DNA from: Cinclus cinclus
Taxonomy: Eukaryota; Chordata; Aves; Passeriformes; Cinclidae
Reading direction: 5' to 3'
DNA: 64,000 bases
Assembly (NCBI RefSeq): GCF_963662255.1
Contig: NC_085046.1
Coordinates: 47,569,797 to 47,633,796 of the forward strand
Shown: piece after piece, positions 38,501 to 47,579 of the stretch
How the letters are laid out: each line of letters begins with the position of its first letter
How positions within the stretch are numbered: the first letter of the stretch is position 1
Notes under the pieces: model-generated
Told to the model about the DNA's origin: nothing
Databases searched by the model: none
Seen by the model: only the letters and a program-made list of their open reading frames with translations
Made by a program: the position numbers and the translations under genes

Positions 38501-40240
38501 GAGTTCCTAGCTTAGTTAAACTGTTTCAAGGCCAGGCACTTCTGCAGACTACCTGCCCAGCATCTTTATTAGTCAAAGGAGAGAGACACTTGTCCAACTT
38601 CTATTACTTATTTCAGACAGGTATTTCTATTACTCAAAAGGGGTCATTGCTCAGTTAGATGCATTCCCATGTTTGGTTTAACTTACTGCTAGTCTAAGGG
38701 AATAAGGAGAAAAAACCAACAAACTAGAAACAGCACTATGTACAATTCAGAATCTTGCCCTAAGGATGTTTGCTTCCACTCTTTGTAAATCCACTACCTA
38801 GACCCCCTATTTAACAATATTCTATTCTCTCCTAACAAATTGCAGTAGTCTTTCTAATGCTAATTCATCATTGGCTTTTGTGAGTCTATCTTCCCCTCTT
38901 GTGAAAATCCAGATTGATTTTGGCTGGCCAGCTGATGTTTGATACAGCATTGCAGTCCACATTCTGCTCAATGTGAGAAATAACAGTTAATGCTATTGGC
39001 ACAGTTTATTAAAATCTAGGTATGATATGTCTATCAAGATGGATATCAAGTGCAGTGACAATGTTTCCTGCCTATTTTATAGGACTGCTAAAACATTTCT
39101 TATGTTGTCCATATTTGGTTTAATATTGTAAGAATTCTAATAGCTATTGGTAATTTTTTAGAAAAAGGCGTCTAATATTTTCTGCAACTTTTAAAGTTTG
39201 AGTGTATGGGGTTTGCATTTGTTGCATCTAAAGCATTTCAATAAAAAATGAGCTTGTTTGTTATTCTCCTAGATGAAATTATGAAAAAAGTTAAAGAGGC
39301 TGGATTTAACATTTCAAAAGTAAAAGAACAAGCTTTAACTCGTGAAATGGCTGCGCAGTTTTACAAGGATCACGAAGGAAAACCCTTTTTTGAACAGTTG
39401 GTGAATTGTATGACACAGTAAGTGTCTTGGTTTACAGTACAGAGGTATGTAAGTAGACATCACACTTTCTATAGTGCCAAAAAACCTGCTACACCATAAC
39501 TGGTGCAAGGATTTTACAACTTGTCACTCTTTCTGGCAAGTTTAGTGGCTTCTAGCACAGAATACTGTTCCTTTAAAAGGAAGATTAACAATTCTTTTCA
39601 AACTTATGGGTAGTTTCATTTTGGATTTTATTTTCCCTTAAAAGGAACTGCTTTCCAACAGAATCCTTTGTCTTCTCATGCAGGACAAATATCTCCCTCA
39701 TAATATTGTTAGTACAGCTGATAAAAACAGTATGTATTGTCTTGCTTCAGAAATTATTGGGTGAGAACGTCTTTTGGGCAAGAAGTCCAAATCCAAGTAT
39801 CTGATCATCATAATCTCTTTGGTTTTCAAATATGGGATTATTCCTTAAACAAAACACACAGAAACAAATTTTAATATTTAAGGAGCTTAATAAAATTAAG
39901 ATTGTTCAATGCTTATTAGCATTGAAGGTACTTTCATGGTACCTCTGATATTAAAGCTAAGTCTGCCTCTCAGAAATCTCAGAATAGTGTAAGAGTTTCT
40001 TTATATTGATTTTACAGGGGTCCATCAGTAATAATGGTTTTATCAAAGGAAAATGCTGTGGAAGAATGGAGGCAACTAATGGGTCCAGCTGATCCAGAAG
40101 AGGCAAAGAAGACCAGTCCTGAATCAATTCGGGCTCAGTTTGCACACGATATTTTGTCTAATGCTGTTCACGGATCATCTAATATAGAACACGCACTGAG
40201 AAGCATTCAGTTTGCATTTGGAGAGCTGGATGCAGACTAA
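23468..40240 (+). CDS. NME8: NME8 / TXNDC3 thioredoxin-NDK protein, complete coding exons
   Basis: The coding exons are 23468-23500, 23594-23651, 24571-24677, 25701-25772, 25983-26099, 27031-27100, 28279-28358, 29599-29691, 33634-33779, 35079-35257, 36372-36516, 37329-37433, 38145-38296, 39273-39417 and 40018-40240. They join in phase into 574 codons plus TAA, against 588 residues in human NME8. The start [11 protein letters not shown] matches the human N-terminus. Residues 12-110 are a thioredoxin fold with the redox site WCGPC at 38-42. Three NDK domains follow, starting near residues 156, 304 and 438. The first lacks the NxxHGS motif. The second has His418 (NQLHGSS) but Arg310 where catalytic NDKs have Lys. 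The third has Lys444 and His552 (NAVHGSS). Family members act in ciliary and sperm axonemes, and human NME8 has been linked to primary ciliary dyskinesia. Introns 1 and 14 are short and intron 8 is enlarged by a CR1 copy. Confidence 0.95.
23594..23651 (+). CDS. NME8: NME8 coding exon 2
   Basis: TTTCAG acceptor and GTACTA donor, ending in phase 1. It encodes the start of the thioredoxin fold (NQWDEM). The nearer GT at 23643 was rejected because only the 23652 donor keeps the frame and the residue spacing of human NME8. Confidence 0.88.
23806..23880 (-). mobile_element. CR1-type 3' end fragment in NME8 intron 2
   Basis: CATAGAGTCATTGAATCATA followed by AGTTGGAAAATACATTTAAG resembles the 3' tail of a CR1-like element with ATTCTATGA-type end repeats. 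Short and diverged. Confidence 0.55.
24571..24677 (+). CDS. NME8: NME8 coding exon 3 (thioredoxin active site)
   Basis: Carries the redox motif WCGPC at residues 38-42. Ends in phase 0 at GTAAGG. Confidence 0.95.
25701..25772 (+). CDS. NME8: NME8 coding exon 4
   Basis: 24 codons, phase 0 on both sides. Encodes [12 protein letters not shown] and CEPVFLFSV, closely matching the human thioredoxin domain. Confidence 0.95.
25983..26099 (+). CDS. NME8: NME8 coding exon 5
   Basis: 39 codons ending the thioredoxin domain (NAPLINKTV). Phase 0 on both sides, GTACTC donor. Confidence 0.95.
26262..26390 (-). mobile_element. Diverged CR1 fragment in NME8 intron 5
   Basis: AAGGATCATCTAGTCCAACT and CTCCTGCCATAGGCAG match the CR1 3' region (reverse). 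The remainder fades out. Old copy with approximate ends. Confidence 0.5.
26872..26890. repeat. 19-base palindrome in NME8 intron 5
   Basis: ACTGGTCAG and CTGACCAGT are perfect reverse complements around one central A. It is followed by further CAGT repeats. Confidence 0.8.
27031..27100 (+). CDS. NME8: NME8 coding exon 6 (acidic linker)
   Basis: A Glu/Ser-rich linker between the thioredoxin and first NDK domains, ending in phase 1. The human linker is longer, which accounts for part of the length difference. Confidence 0.85.
28279..28358 (+). CDS. NME8: NME8 coding exon 7 (start of NDK 1)
   Basis: Encodes the first NDK strand with IIKPD, Lys164. The exon ends in a run of seven A followed by the GG of the donor junction, a place prone to sequencing slips. 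Confidence 0.92.
28770..28841 (+). repeat. A-rich (AAACC)n simple repeat in NME8 intron 7
   Basis: Tandem CCAAA units decaying into CAAA units. Possibly the tail of a degraded retroposon, but no body was recognised. Confidence 0.85.
29599..29691 (+). CDS. NME8: NME8 coding exon 8
   Basis: 31 codons of NDK 1 ([17 protein letters not shown]). TTGCAG acceptor and GTAAAA donor. Confidence 0.95.
30917..32365 (-). mobile_element. CR1 LINE copy in NME8 intron 8 (RT part and 3' end)
   Basis: A 1.45-kb antisense insertion. It starts at the low end with CACAGAATCACAGG-type tail repeats and runs through the CR1 3' region into reverse transcriptase sequence. Minus-strand frames show the RT motifs SGVPQGS, FINDI and FADD (31696-31884) and the preceding CLDFCKALD block (31835-32074). 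These fall in different short frames, so the enzyme is broken. It is 5'-truncated near 32365, as is usual for CR1. A 17-base unit is duplicated at about 31307-31342. Confidence 0.92.
33603..33619 (+). repeat. Run of 17 G next to NME8 exon 9
   Basis: Uninterrupted G tract immediately before the short pyrimidine tract and acceptor of exon 9. Confidence 0.95.
33634..33779 (+). CDS. NME8: NME8 coding exon 9
   Basis: End of the truncated NDK 1 plus a linker. A run of 17 G lies 14 bases before the exon. GTAAGT donor, phase 2. Confidence 0.93.
35079..35257 (+). CDS. NME8: NME8 coding exon 10 (start of NDK 2)
   Basis: Linker then [10 protein letters not shown], the first strand of NDK 2, with Arg310 in place of the usual Lys. 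GTAAGT donor, phase 1. Confidence 0.93.
36372..36516 (+). CDS. NME8: NME8 coding exon 11
   Basis: Middle of NDK 2 ([21 protein letters not shown]). The TTAACAG acceptor has a weak pyrimidine tract. Ends in phase 2. Confidence 0.94.
36600..36745 (-). mobile_element. Short CR1 3' fragment in NME8 intron 11
   Basis: AATGGTTTGGGTTGGAAAGG, CCCCTACCATGGGCAAGGAC and the CCAACCTGGTGTTGAACACT segment are CR1 3' sequence. The insertion lies about 85 bases after exon 11 and is 5'-truncated. Confidence 0.88.
37329..37433 (+). CDS. NME8: NME8 coding exon 12
   Basis: [13 protein letters not shown] and WRGLLGPKT of NDK 2. The donor is GTAGTA. Reading through it meets TAG at once, so splicing is needed. 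Phase 2. Confidence 0.93.
38145..38296 (+). CDS. NME8: NME8 coding exon 13 (NDK 2 His, start of NDK 3)
   Basis: Contains NQLHGSS with His418 and the start of NDK 3 (FALIKPDAA, Lys444). GTAAGG donor, phase 1. Confidence 0.95.
39273..39417 (+). CDS. NME8: NME8 coding exon 14
   Basis: Middle of NDK 3 ([12 protein letters not shown]). CTCCTAG acceptor, GTAAGT donor, phase 2. Confidence 0.95.
40018..40240 (+). CDS. NME8: NME8 last coding exon
   Basis: C-terminal part of NDK 3 with [23 protein letters not shown] and NAVHGSS (His552). Ends with TAA at 40238. Confidence 0.95.
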
Positions 40241-40826
40241 ACAATTAAGATACAATTTCTGAAAATTGATATTCATGTAATTAGATGTATTTATTTACCC
40301 AACAACTCTATTTAAGACTACAAAGACACACTTATTTTTCTTCATACTTCATCCAATTTTAGCTGGGCAGTTTTTGTTATCAACTCTTCCATTTTGCAAA
40401 GCATATCAATGTAACAGGTAATGCCCGCTAGGAGTTTGACATTGGTAATTGTTTCTTTATGTATGTTTAGTAGATGATTTTTCTTTTATAATTTTAACAG
40501 ATTTATGTCTTTCCAATAGTTCCAGGATTCTAAAGTGCTTTGTGTATAGCTACTCTAAGAAGAGCAAGGAAGGACAAGGGCCAAGGAAGGTGATTAAAAG
40601 ACTATTAATGGCACATCCATTGGTGATGTGGATCGAGTTCTGCAGTTCCAAATGTGAACCAAATGGGGCTCTTGGACCACTGGCCAACTGTATATGTTTG
40701 CATCCCTGGTGAGATTGCTCTAGGCTGTTAAGGTCTATTGGTTCCCTCAGGGCCCTGAAAAACATTTGCACTGTTTATCCATTCTTTTCTTAAATAGCTT
40801 CTAATGATTACTGTCACAGGTAGGAT

Positions 40827-40832
40827 AATAAA
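40827..40832 (+). terminator. Possible NME8 polyadenylation signal
   Basis: AATAAA about 590 bases after the NME8 stop. It is the first canonical hexamer I noticed downstream. Use is not shown. Confidence 0.35.
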
Positions 40833-42751
40833 CTAAAAGGTCCTTTCCAGTCCATTTATTTAATTCAAATATATCAGAGGAACTAAAATATAAAGCCAGT
40901 TCTTACATAACAGCTATTCTTGACATGAACCTCCTTACTAAAGTGGTGAAATCATATCCTGTCCAGTCGAACTTGGCTGGCCTTCATGAAGAACACAAAT
41001 TTCTGTAGCTGATGTATTCTCACTTTTGCTGTCTGTCTGTTGAAGGTTGAGATTCTAAAGTATGGCATTCACTTAGAGCAATTCACTTACATTGTTGATT
41101 TTAACGGTGAAGTCTAGAAAGAATTAAGTTCTTCTTATACTTCCTTTGTTGTTCCTATTGTATTTAATACAACTAGCTGCTATGAACAGCTTCCTGACAA
41201 ATATTTCTGTTGTGATGGGGTATTTGTTATTATAGACATTCCTCCAGGAGAAGTTGGGCTGAGCATTCTCCAAGTGTCCCTTTTTCACCTACAGCTGCTT
41301 TACTGCCACAAACTCAGCCTGAGGTTCACTAGCCTGTAGGAGGTTGTAATCAGTGCAGAATTTATGTCACCTCAGTGAGGTGAGTTCTGAGAAACATACT
41401 TCAGGATTACTGTGTGTTCTTTGGCTTTTTTTTTTTAAAAAAAACTCATTAAAACTGTTCTTCCTGGCATTATTTAAGCACCCCAGGTCTTTTGGGTCCT
41501 GACATGTGGTCCTTTAAACCAAGAAGCAACCTCAGAAAAGAGTAGCTTTCTTGAGTACAGCAATTTCACATACATCAATTCAGCTAATTTTTCAGTTCTT
41601 TGCTGGAGTTTATAGCTTCTCAACTAGTGGGACAAATACAAAATTGAAAGTTTAGGTGGGTTTATTTTTTGACAGGAGCAGAAATGTTGAAAACAGCAAA
41701 ATGCTTTTATGTCTTATTAAGAGTCCATAACATGTCTGGTGGAAGTTCATAATCAAACAGCTTGATAAGTATCATACAGGGGTTATGAGTACTGTGAATT
41801 ACTTATTGGTCTGGATTGAGAAATTTCAGTTTGCTGTGGGGGTAATGTAGCTCTGCCTCTGCCGATTTAACTACAGAAAAATTTAGTATTGAGTATTTGC
41901 TCTTGCTTAACCATTATCCTTCACATTGCATCACATAATTCTTAAACAATATAACATTTTTGTCAGTTTGGTTTAACTATTGGATATTGAAGGATATTGT
42001 CTATTTGGGGTTTCATATTCATGTGTGTCAATTAAAATCCCTGCTTTGTGCTTGATTACAGAGATCCAGTAGATTCCTTTGAAATATTATGCATAGATCT
42101 ATGACAGTTTTTTCTTCATGTTGCCTACATATCCAAGCCCAAACTGAAATGTGGGAACATTTCATTTATTAATGCTCATTTTCTTCTCCTAAACATGCTC
42201 TTGATCTTTAAGTCTTCTAGCAGCTTTAGAAAGGAGAAATTTAACAGATACATCTTAAAACATCAAAAATAACTGTTTCATTCAGATGATTAAGAGATTC
42301 AGATTTGCACACCTTTTACATCTTTGAGAAGAAGACTTTTCTACAATTATCAAAATATGCATTCAAAAGAATGGCAATCAAAATACTGTTAGTATTTTAA
42401 GAGATTGCTTTGTCTCTTTAAAGTTTAACTCACCCTGTAGGTACTGCACACATTATTTATACTGCCATCCACTCTTCTTTGAAAATGATATGACTGTGAC
42501 ATATATATGAATACAGTTTTTAAGGACTTGAACATTTCTGGTGGGATCAACAATCATTTGATTTATACAGTCAGGTGGACTCTGTCCTAACATAAACTCC
42601 ATGGAGTTTCACAGGTTAAAATCTTCCTGCAATTAAATTTACAAAAAACTCCTGCATATAAAACTTACAGAAAGTCTCTGTACATTTATCTCATATCTAA
42701 ATGCCGATTCAAAAGAGAATGTGGCCTTTATGACTGTTTATTTAGAAAACA

Positions 42752-42917
42752 TCTTGTAGTTCATTACAGAATTGGGTGGTGCAAAGATTTTATTATAATT
42801 CTTCCAAGACTAACAAAAGATAACATTATTATTCTTCTGATTTTTGTCCCAGCAGGAGAGAAATAGAACCACAGGACATGTATATTTGTACTACAGACCA
42901 CATATTTCCTTGTTTAG
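42752..42917 (+). repeat. Inverted repeat, left arm
   Basis: About 166 bases that match the reverse complement of 45583-45750 with roughly a dozen substitutions and one 2-base gap by eye. Blocks that match exactly include TGATTTTTGTCCCAGCAG and ATTTTATTATAATTCTTCC. No coding potential. No known repeat family recognised. Confidence 0.88.
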
Positions 42918-43904
42918 AAAATGGAATAGAATATAGACTAGAACAGCATATAGAATAGTTCAGGGGGAAAAAAACAATCTAAGTGGTCATTGTTAAACTT
43001 TGAGCAACTGGTTAAAATATATAGAGCTCAGCAGTTAAATGTAGCCCTACGGGTAATTCTGGGCAGGTGCAGTACTTTGTTGACATGGAACACCTGCAGA
43101 ACTAGAGCTAAAATTCATTCCAGGTGCCAGGAATGCTGAGCATATATATCATCTATTGACTTTAGTAGGAATGATGTGTGTTAGACATGTCTGAAAAAAC
43201 AGACTACAATCTTACGTGCTTAAATACAGCCTATAGGTGGAACATTAATCATGTTCAGTGAAATGGGAAAACTGAAATAGAAATCAAAGGATATAGAATT
43301 TCACTTGCAGATGAATAATTTATGTGAGTTTGAAAATGCTGACTTAAGCAGGCATAATCTAAAAGATCAATATGATTGAAAAACTTCTAAAATAGTTTTA
43401 TGTACTCTGAAGCAGAAATTCTTAAGCTTTGGTTACGTATTAATTCAAATTTAAAGTACCCCAATAAATGTGCATATGGTTAGCCATAAAAGAATGTGTG
43501 ACAGTCACATCAATGTAATCCTGAAATAACAAATACTGAAGTAATGATGTATCACTTATAAGTAAGAAATTTTATTGTGAGCATAGTCAAATGTGGTGTT
43601 TATTAAATGACACTTTTGGAACAGCTACCTAGACTCCACAGCAACATCACATATTATTTTTCAACTGATAAAGTCAAACTTTTTTTCGTTTTGTCAGGGG
43701 ATATCATAATACAAAGAATAGACATGCAAGGGAAAAATTAGTAAGTTAGTTTGTTTTTCCAAACCCATTTTTCCTATATTTTAAGAAGCCATGGGTCAAT
43801 CCAATTCAGCACTAATGCAAGTCCTTCAATTTTGAAAACCCCCTACAATTATGAACTCCCTGTGACATCAATTGCCAGCTGAATACAAACCCACAACATC
43901 CACA

Positions 43905-44014
43905 CCCTTCCCTTCCCTTCCCTTCCCTTCCCTTCCCTTCCCTTCCCTTCCCTTCCCTTCCCTTCCCTTCCCTTCCCTTCCCTTCCCTTCCCTTCCCTTC
44001 CCTTCCCTTCCCTT
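43905..44014 (+). repeat. (CCCTT)22 perfect pentanucleotide repeat
   Basis: Twenty-two uninterrupted CCCTT units, AAGGG on the minus strand. Because 110 bases of this repeat contain no stop codons, both strands show spurious open frames here. Confidence 0.98.
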
Positions 44015-45582
44015 AGGTGTTGGAGCAGTTAAGGGCTGTTTGAACAGGCAAATTCCTCTCCAGAAGGTCCACTCCCCACCTCTGCTCCCTGGCACGTGGC
44101 AAAAGGTTAGACTCACATCTTCTTGTGCACATCCATGGCCAGGTGTAGCCATTGCTGTGCTAGTTCACTCCGGCACTAGAGTCATGAAACCTCGATTAAG
44201 CAAAGGGGGGCAAATAGTTTGCTGCTAGATTAATGTAATTACTGTAACTACTTAAAGATGAAAAATTAATAGGTCAAATTATTGAAGTGTTAAATGGGGT
44301 TTCCTTCTCAGTGTTACAGCTGCCTTCTTACTGAGGGGCTTGGAATATTTTTAATATAAAATAAAAATTGCCTGGAACACCAAACATGCTTCTAGTGAGT
44401 TTCTTACTACCTCCCATACACATGTTCTCAGTTTAGTTAGAAGTACCATTCAGTATTTTCACTGAATGTTCTAACCTCAGTTTCAAAAGAATGAAACCTG
44501 AAAAACATTTACTCTAATTATTCACAACCAACACATGCTTTTTAGTTGTGTTTAGCAGCTGAATGTAAATGAACATCTGAAAACATTTCCTCAACCAGAT
44601 TTTTCTGGTAAACTTCATCAGCTGCAATTAATTTTTTAAAATATAATCCATCAATATGGGTCAAAAATATTCAAAATTACATTTCCATTTATAAATACCC
44701 CCACCCCCCAATAACTTCCAAGTCATTACTTTCTACAGAAGTGCATTACTTCTGATTAGAGCTAGCCAAGTCTTTCTGAAAAAATTGAAGTGAATTTCAA
44801 CTGATAACACCATATTTAATGTTGCATCTCTGAAATTAAACAACAGCCTTATTGGAATGTAAAACAGCATTTTTGAACTTGCTTGTTGGATATGCAATAA
44901 ATTTGAGGCCATCCAGGTAATCTATAAATATTAGATTGGTTCCTGCTGCTGCCAAAAGGCTTATGGAAAAACCACTATGGAAATGAGCATAAAGCTAGGG
45001 AGGGCAACACTCCTTTTCTCTAGATGGGGATATTAAGATCAAGCCCCAAAAGTACCTTAAATATACCAAGCAGTCTACATTCAGATAGAAGGTTAATGGT
45101 TTTATCAGAGTAACCAAGAGATGCCCCAAATAGAACACTCTAAGTATTTTGATTTCTTGTGGTTACAGTGGGATGAAAACTTTAGTTTGTAGATACTTAG
45201 AGAACTTCAGTATATGTTCTCTGAGCAAGGTAACCAGAAAGTTGATTGTTTGCTCACAAAGAACTGTGGATAAACTGAACAGATACTTGCAAGGTCTGAC
45301 TTGCCAGTGTAGCTCATTCAGTAGTCAGAGCAAAGGAAAAACAGTGAAGCAGTACAGAGCCACAAGCTGACTGACTCCATCTTCTTGGTGGGGAAAAAAA
45401 AGCTTTTTCCTCACTTGCGTTATTTTTTATGCAGTAATTCAGTACAAAAATGCAGTACAATCAGACATACTTACCCTTCTAAAACAGTATTTTGAGATTT
45501 ATAACCCTCTTGTTTATCATTCTAAACTGAAACAGATCTTTAATATAGTCTTTAGTATCAGGTTATGATTTCATTAAAGTTC

Positions 45583-45750
45583 CTAAACAAGGAACTTTAT
45601 GTGGTCTGTGGTACAAATAAACATGTCCTGAGGTTGTATTTCTCTTCTGCTGGGACAAAAATCAGAAGAATAATTATGTTATCTTTTGTTAATCTTGGAA
45701 GAATTATAATAAAATCTTTGAAGCACCTAAATCTGTAATGAACTACAAGA
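45583..45750 (-). repeat. Inverted repeat, right arm
   Basis: About 168 bases, the reverse complement counterpart of 42752-42917. Similarity stops within about 20 bases on either side of the arms. The arms are 2.67 kb apart. Confidence 0.88.
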
Positions 45751-47390
45751 TTCCATTTTCTTGTAATGCATCTGTCTGTTCATTTTAAACATAGTAACCT
45801 GGTATCTATGTCTCAAGCTTGCTTGAGCAAATTACCAAGTATATAACTGCTGCTACCAAAATCACTTCAGCATAATCTACTGTGAATTTCACACATGCAA
45901 ATTTCATTAGAATTCTTGTCATGACCAATTGTTACTCCTTATGCTAATCTACACAGAACTCTTTTTTTTTTTTCTGACATAGAACTTTTCTATTATAAAA
46001 ATCGTCATTTTACCAGAATTAACCAGTCTAATCCTTAGTCTTCCTGCAGGAAATCTTGAAGGTCTTTCAGGCATCTATCATGAGCTCTTCTGATCTTAAT
46101 GTGGCTGATCTTCTCATGTGTTACATGAAATTGAAATCAGAATGTGTTATCTATGCTGCTTTATCCAAGTACACCTTCGAAGGCATATTGTAAATGCCAT
46201 CTTGGAGTTATGATGATCAGATATGTATCACCTTTGCTTCTCTAATATCTCACACAGAAAATGTTAAATTTCAGTAAACTTACTGTGTAAATAAAAGCAT
46301 CTACTTTCCTGTCACCCTTTTCAAGGTAAATGTTAGAAAGAAAAACTGCAGACAGCCAGTTTCTTTGACAAACTCATTAACAGGGACAAGGCTGATTGAT
46401 CGATTGATTGATTTGATCCCAGAGAATGGTCAGAAATATTGTATCAAACGATAAAGTTACCCAAATGATTACTGAGCCCATTGAAGCCCTATCTTCTCCT
46501 TAATACTGTACAGTAGCTGTCAGTTATTTTTAGAATAAAGCTTCTATTCCAGTTTTTATAGCAAAGCTATATTACAGCAAATGTGTTAAAGAATCCTACA
46601 GATCTGCTCACTTTTTTCTGTCCTTTCAAAAAAATACAGATTTTTTCAATTAGATGTTTAAATATATTTGAAATTAGAACAACAGAAGCCAGCCTGAAGT
46701 ACAATAAAAAACTGAACGTCTGCTTTGAATGCATTTTTACTACACAAATCCACAAGATCAAATACTATCACTGTAAGCATATTTTCAGCACACACATTAA
46801 AATAATCACATAATGCATACCCAGATACTTAATGGTAAACTATGCTTTTGAACACTCTGAACCAGGGCTGTGCTTCCAAATAGCAGATAGGTTCAACTCC
46901 AGCAGGTGCAGTCATTGCTACCTGAAATATCTGCCAGAGGTTACCATCTTTCTGCTGCTCCTCAGCTGCCGAGTCTAGTGAGCTCTCAGCTAATTCACAG
47001 ACTAACCCACCAGCTACTACATCAGCTGAGGAGAAACTCCATGCAGCTCTCCAACATCTGTCAGGGAAGCAGAGCAGGCAACTGGTACAAGGAGTCAAAA
47101 CCTCTGGCAGCCAAAGCTAGTTCTATCTAGATGGGAAATCAGAGCCCAAAGATAAAGCTCAGTCAGCTGGAATATGCCTACCTCATATTAGTGCAAACCT
47201 ATGCTCTGTGGCTAGCAGTGACTTGAAAGGATAAGCAAACCTTTTAACAGTAAAATGCAGCAAAAATATCTACTTAGAAAATGACATGATTTTTTAAGTC
47301 TATGACTTCCAGATTAAAAAAACATGCTGACCAAGCCAGATTGCGACCCTTGTTGTGCAGGGAAAGTCCTTCCTTTTGGGAATTTCACAC

Positions 47391-47579
47391 TCATACTTTT
47401 TTTGGGTTGATTTCTTTCTGGCCATTTTTTATTTTAATGGCCTTTTTGGGGCCACTGATCAATGGGTTGGGGTTCTTGGTTTGCAGTTTCAGGGCTCCAC
47501 TCTGACCACTGCGTCCTGAGTTCTGGTTCTTACTGTGCGCAGTTCGCCTCTTTTGTTCTTGCAGTCGCTGTTCCCACCT
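47391..47579 (-). CDS. SFRP4: SFRP4 last coding exon (basic tail)
   Basis: Starts [13 protein letters not shown] and ends NPKKV before TGA at 47393-47391. Lys/Arg/Asn-rich, like the heparin-binding tail of other SFRP4 proteins. Confidence 0.94.
   Translation of the reverse strand, partial: RWEQRLQEQKRRTAHSKNQNSGRSGQSGALKLQTKNPNPLISGPKKAIKIKNGQKEINPKKV

Larger units (their letters stand above)
40241..47390. other. Intergenic region between convergent NME8 and SFRP4
   Basis: Holds the untranslated 3' ends of both genes, AT-rich unique DNA, a perfect pentanucleotide repeat and two arms of an inverted repeat (listed separately). A small GATT repeat lies at 46393-46416. I see no further gene. 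The open frame at 43872-44228 is produced by the repeat. Confidence 0.6.

Noticed and set aside
43868..44228. Open frames on both strands (94 and 118 codons) with FPSLP / GREGK repeats
   Set aside because: Produced entirely by the CCCTT repeat, which contains no stop codons in any frame.
47391..47505. AATAAA on the minus strand near 47430 as an SFRP4 poly(A) signal
   Set aside because: It lies inside the SFRP4 coding exon, upstream of the stop codon.
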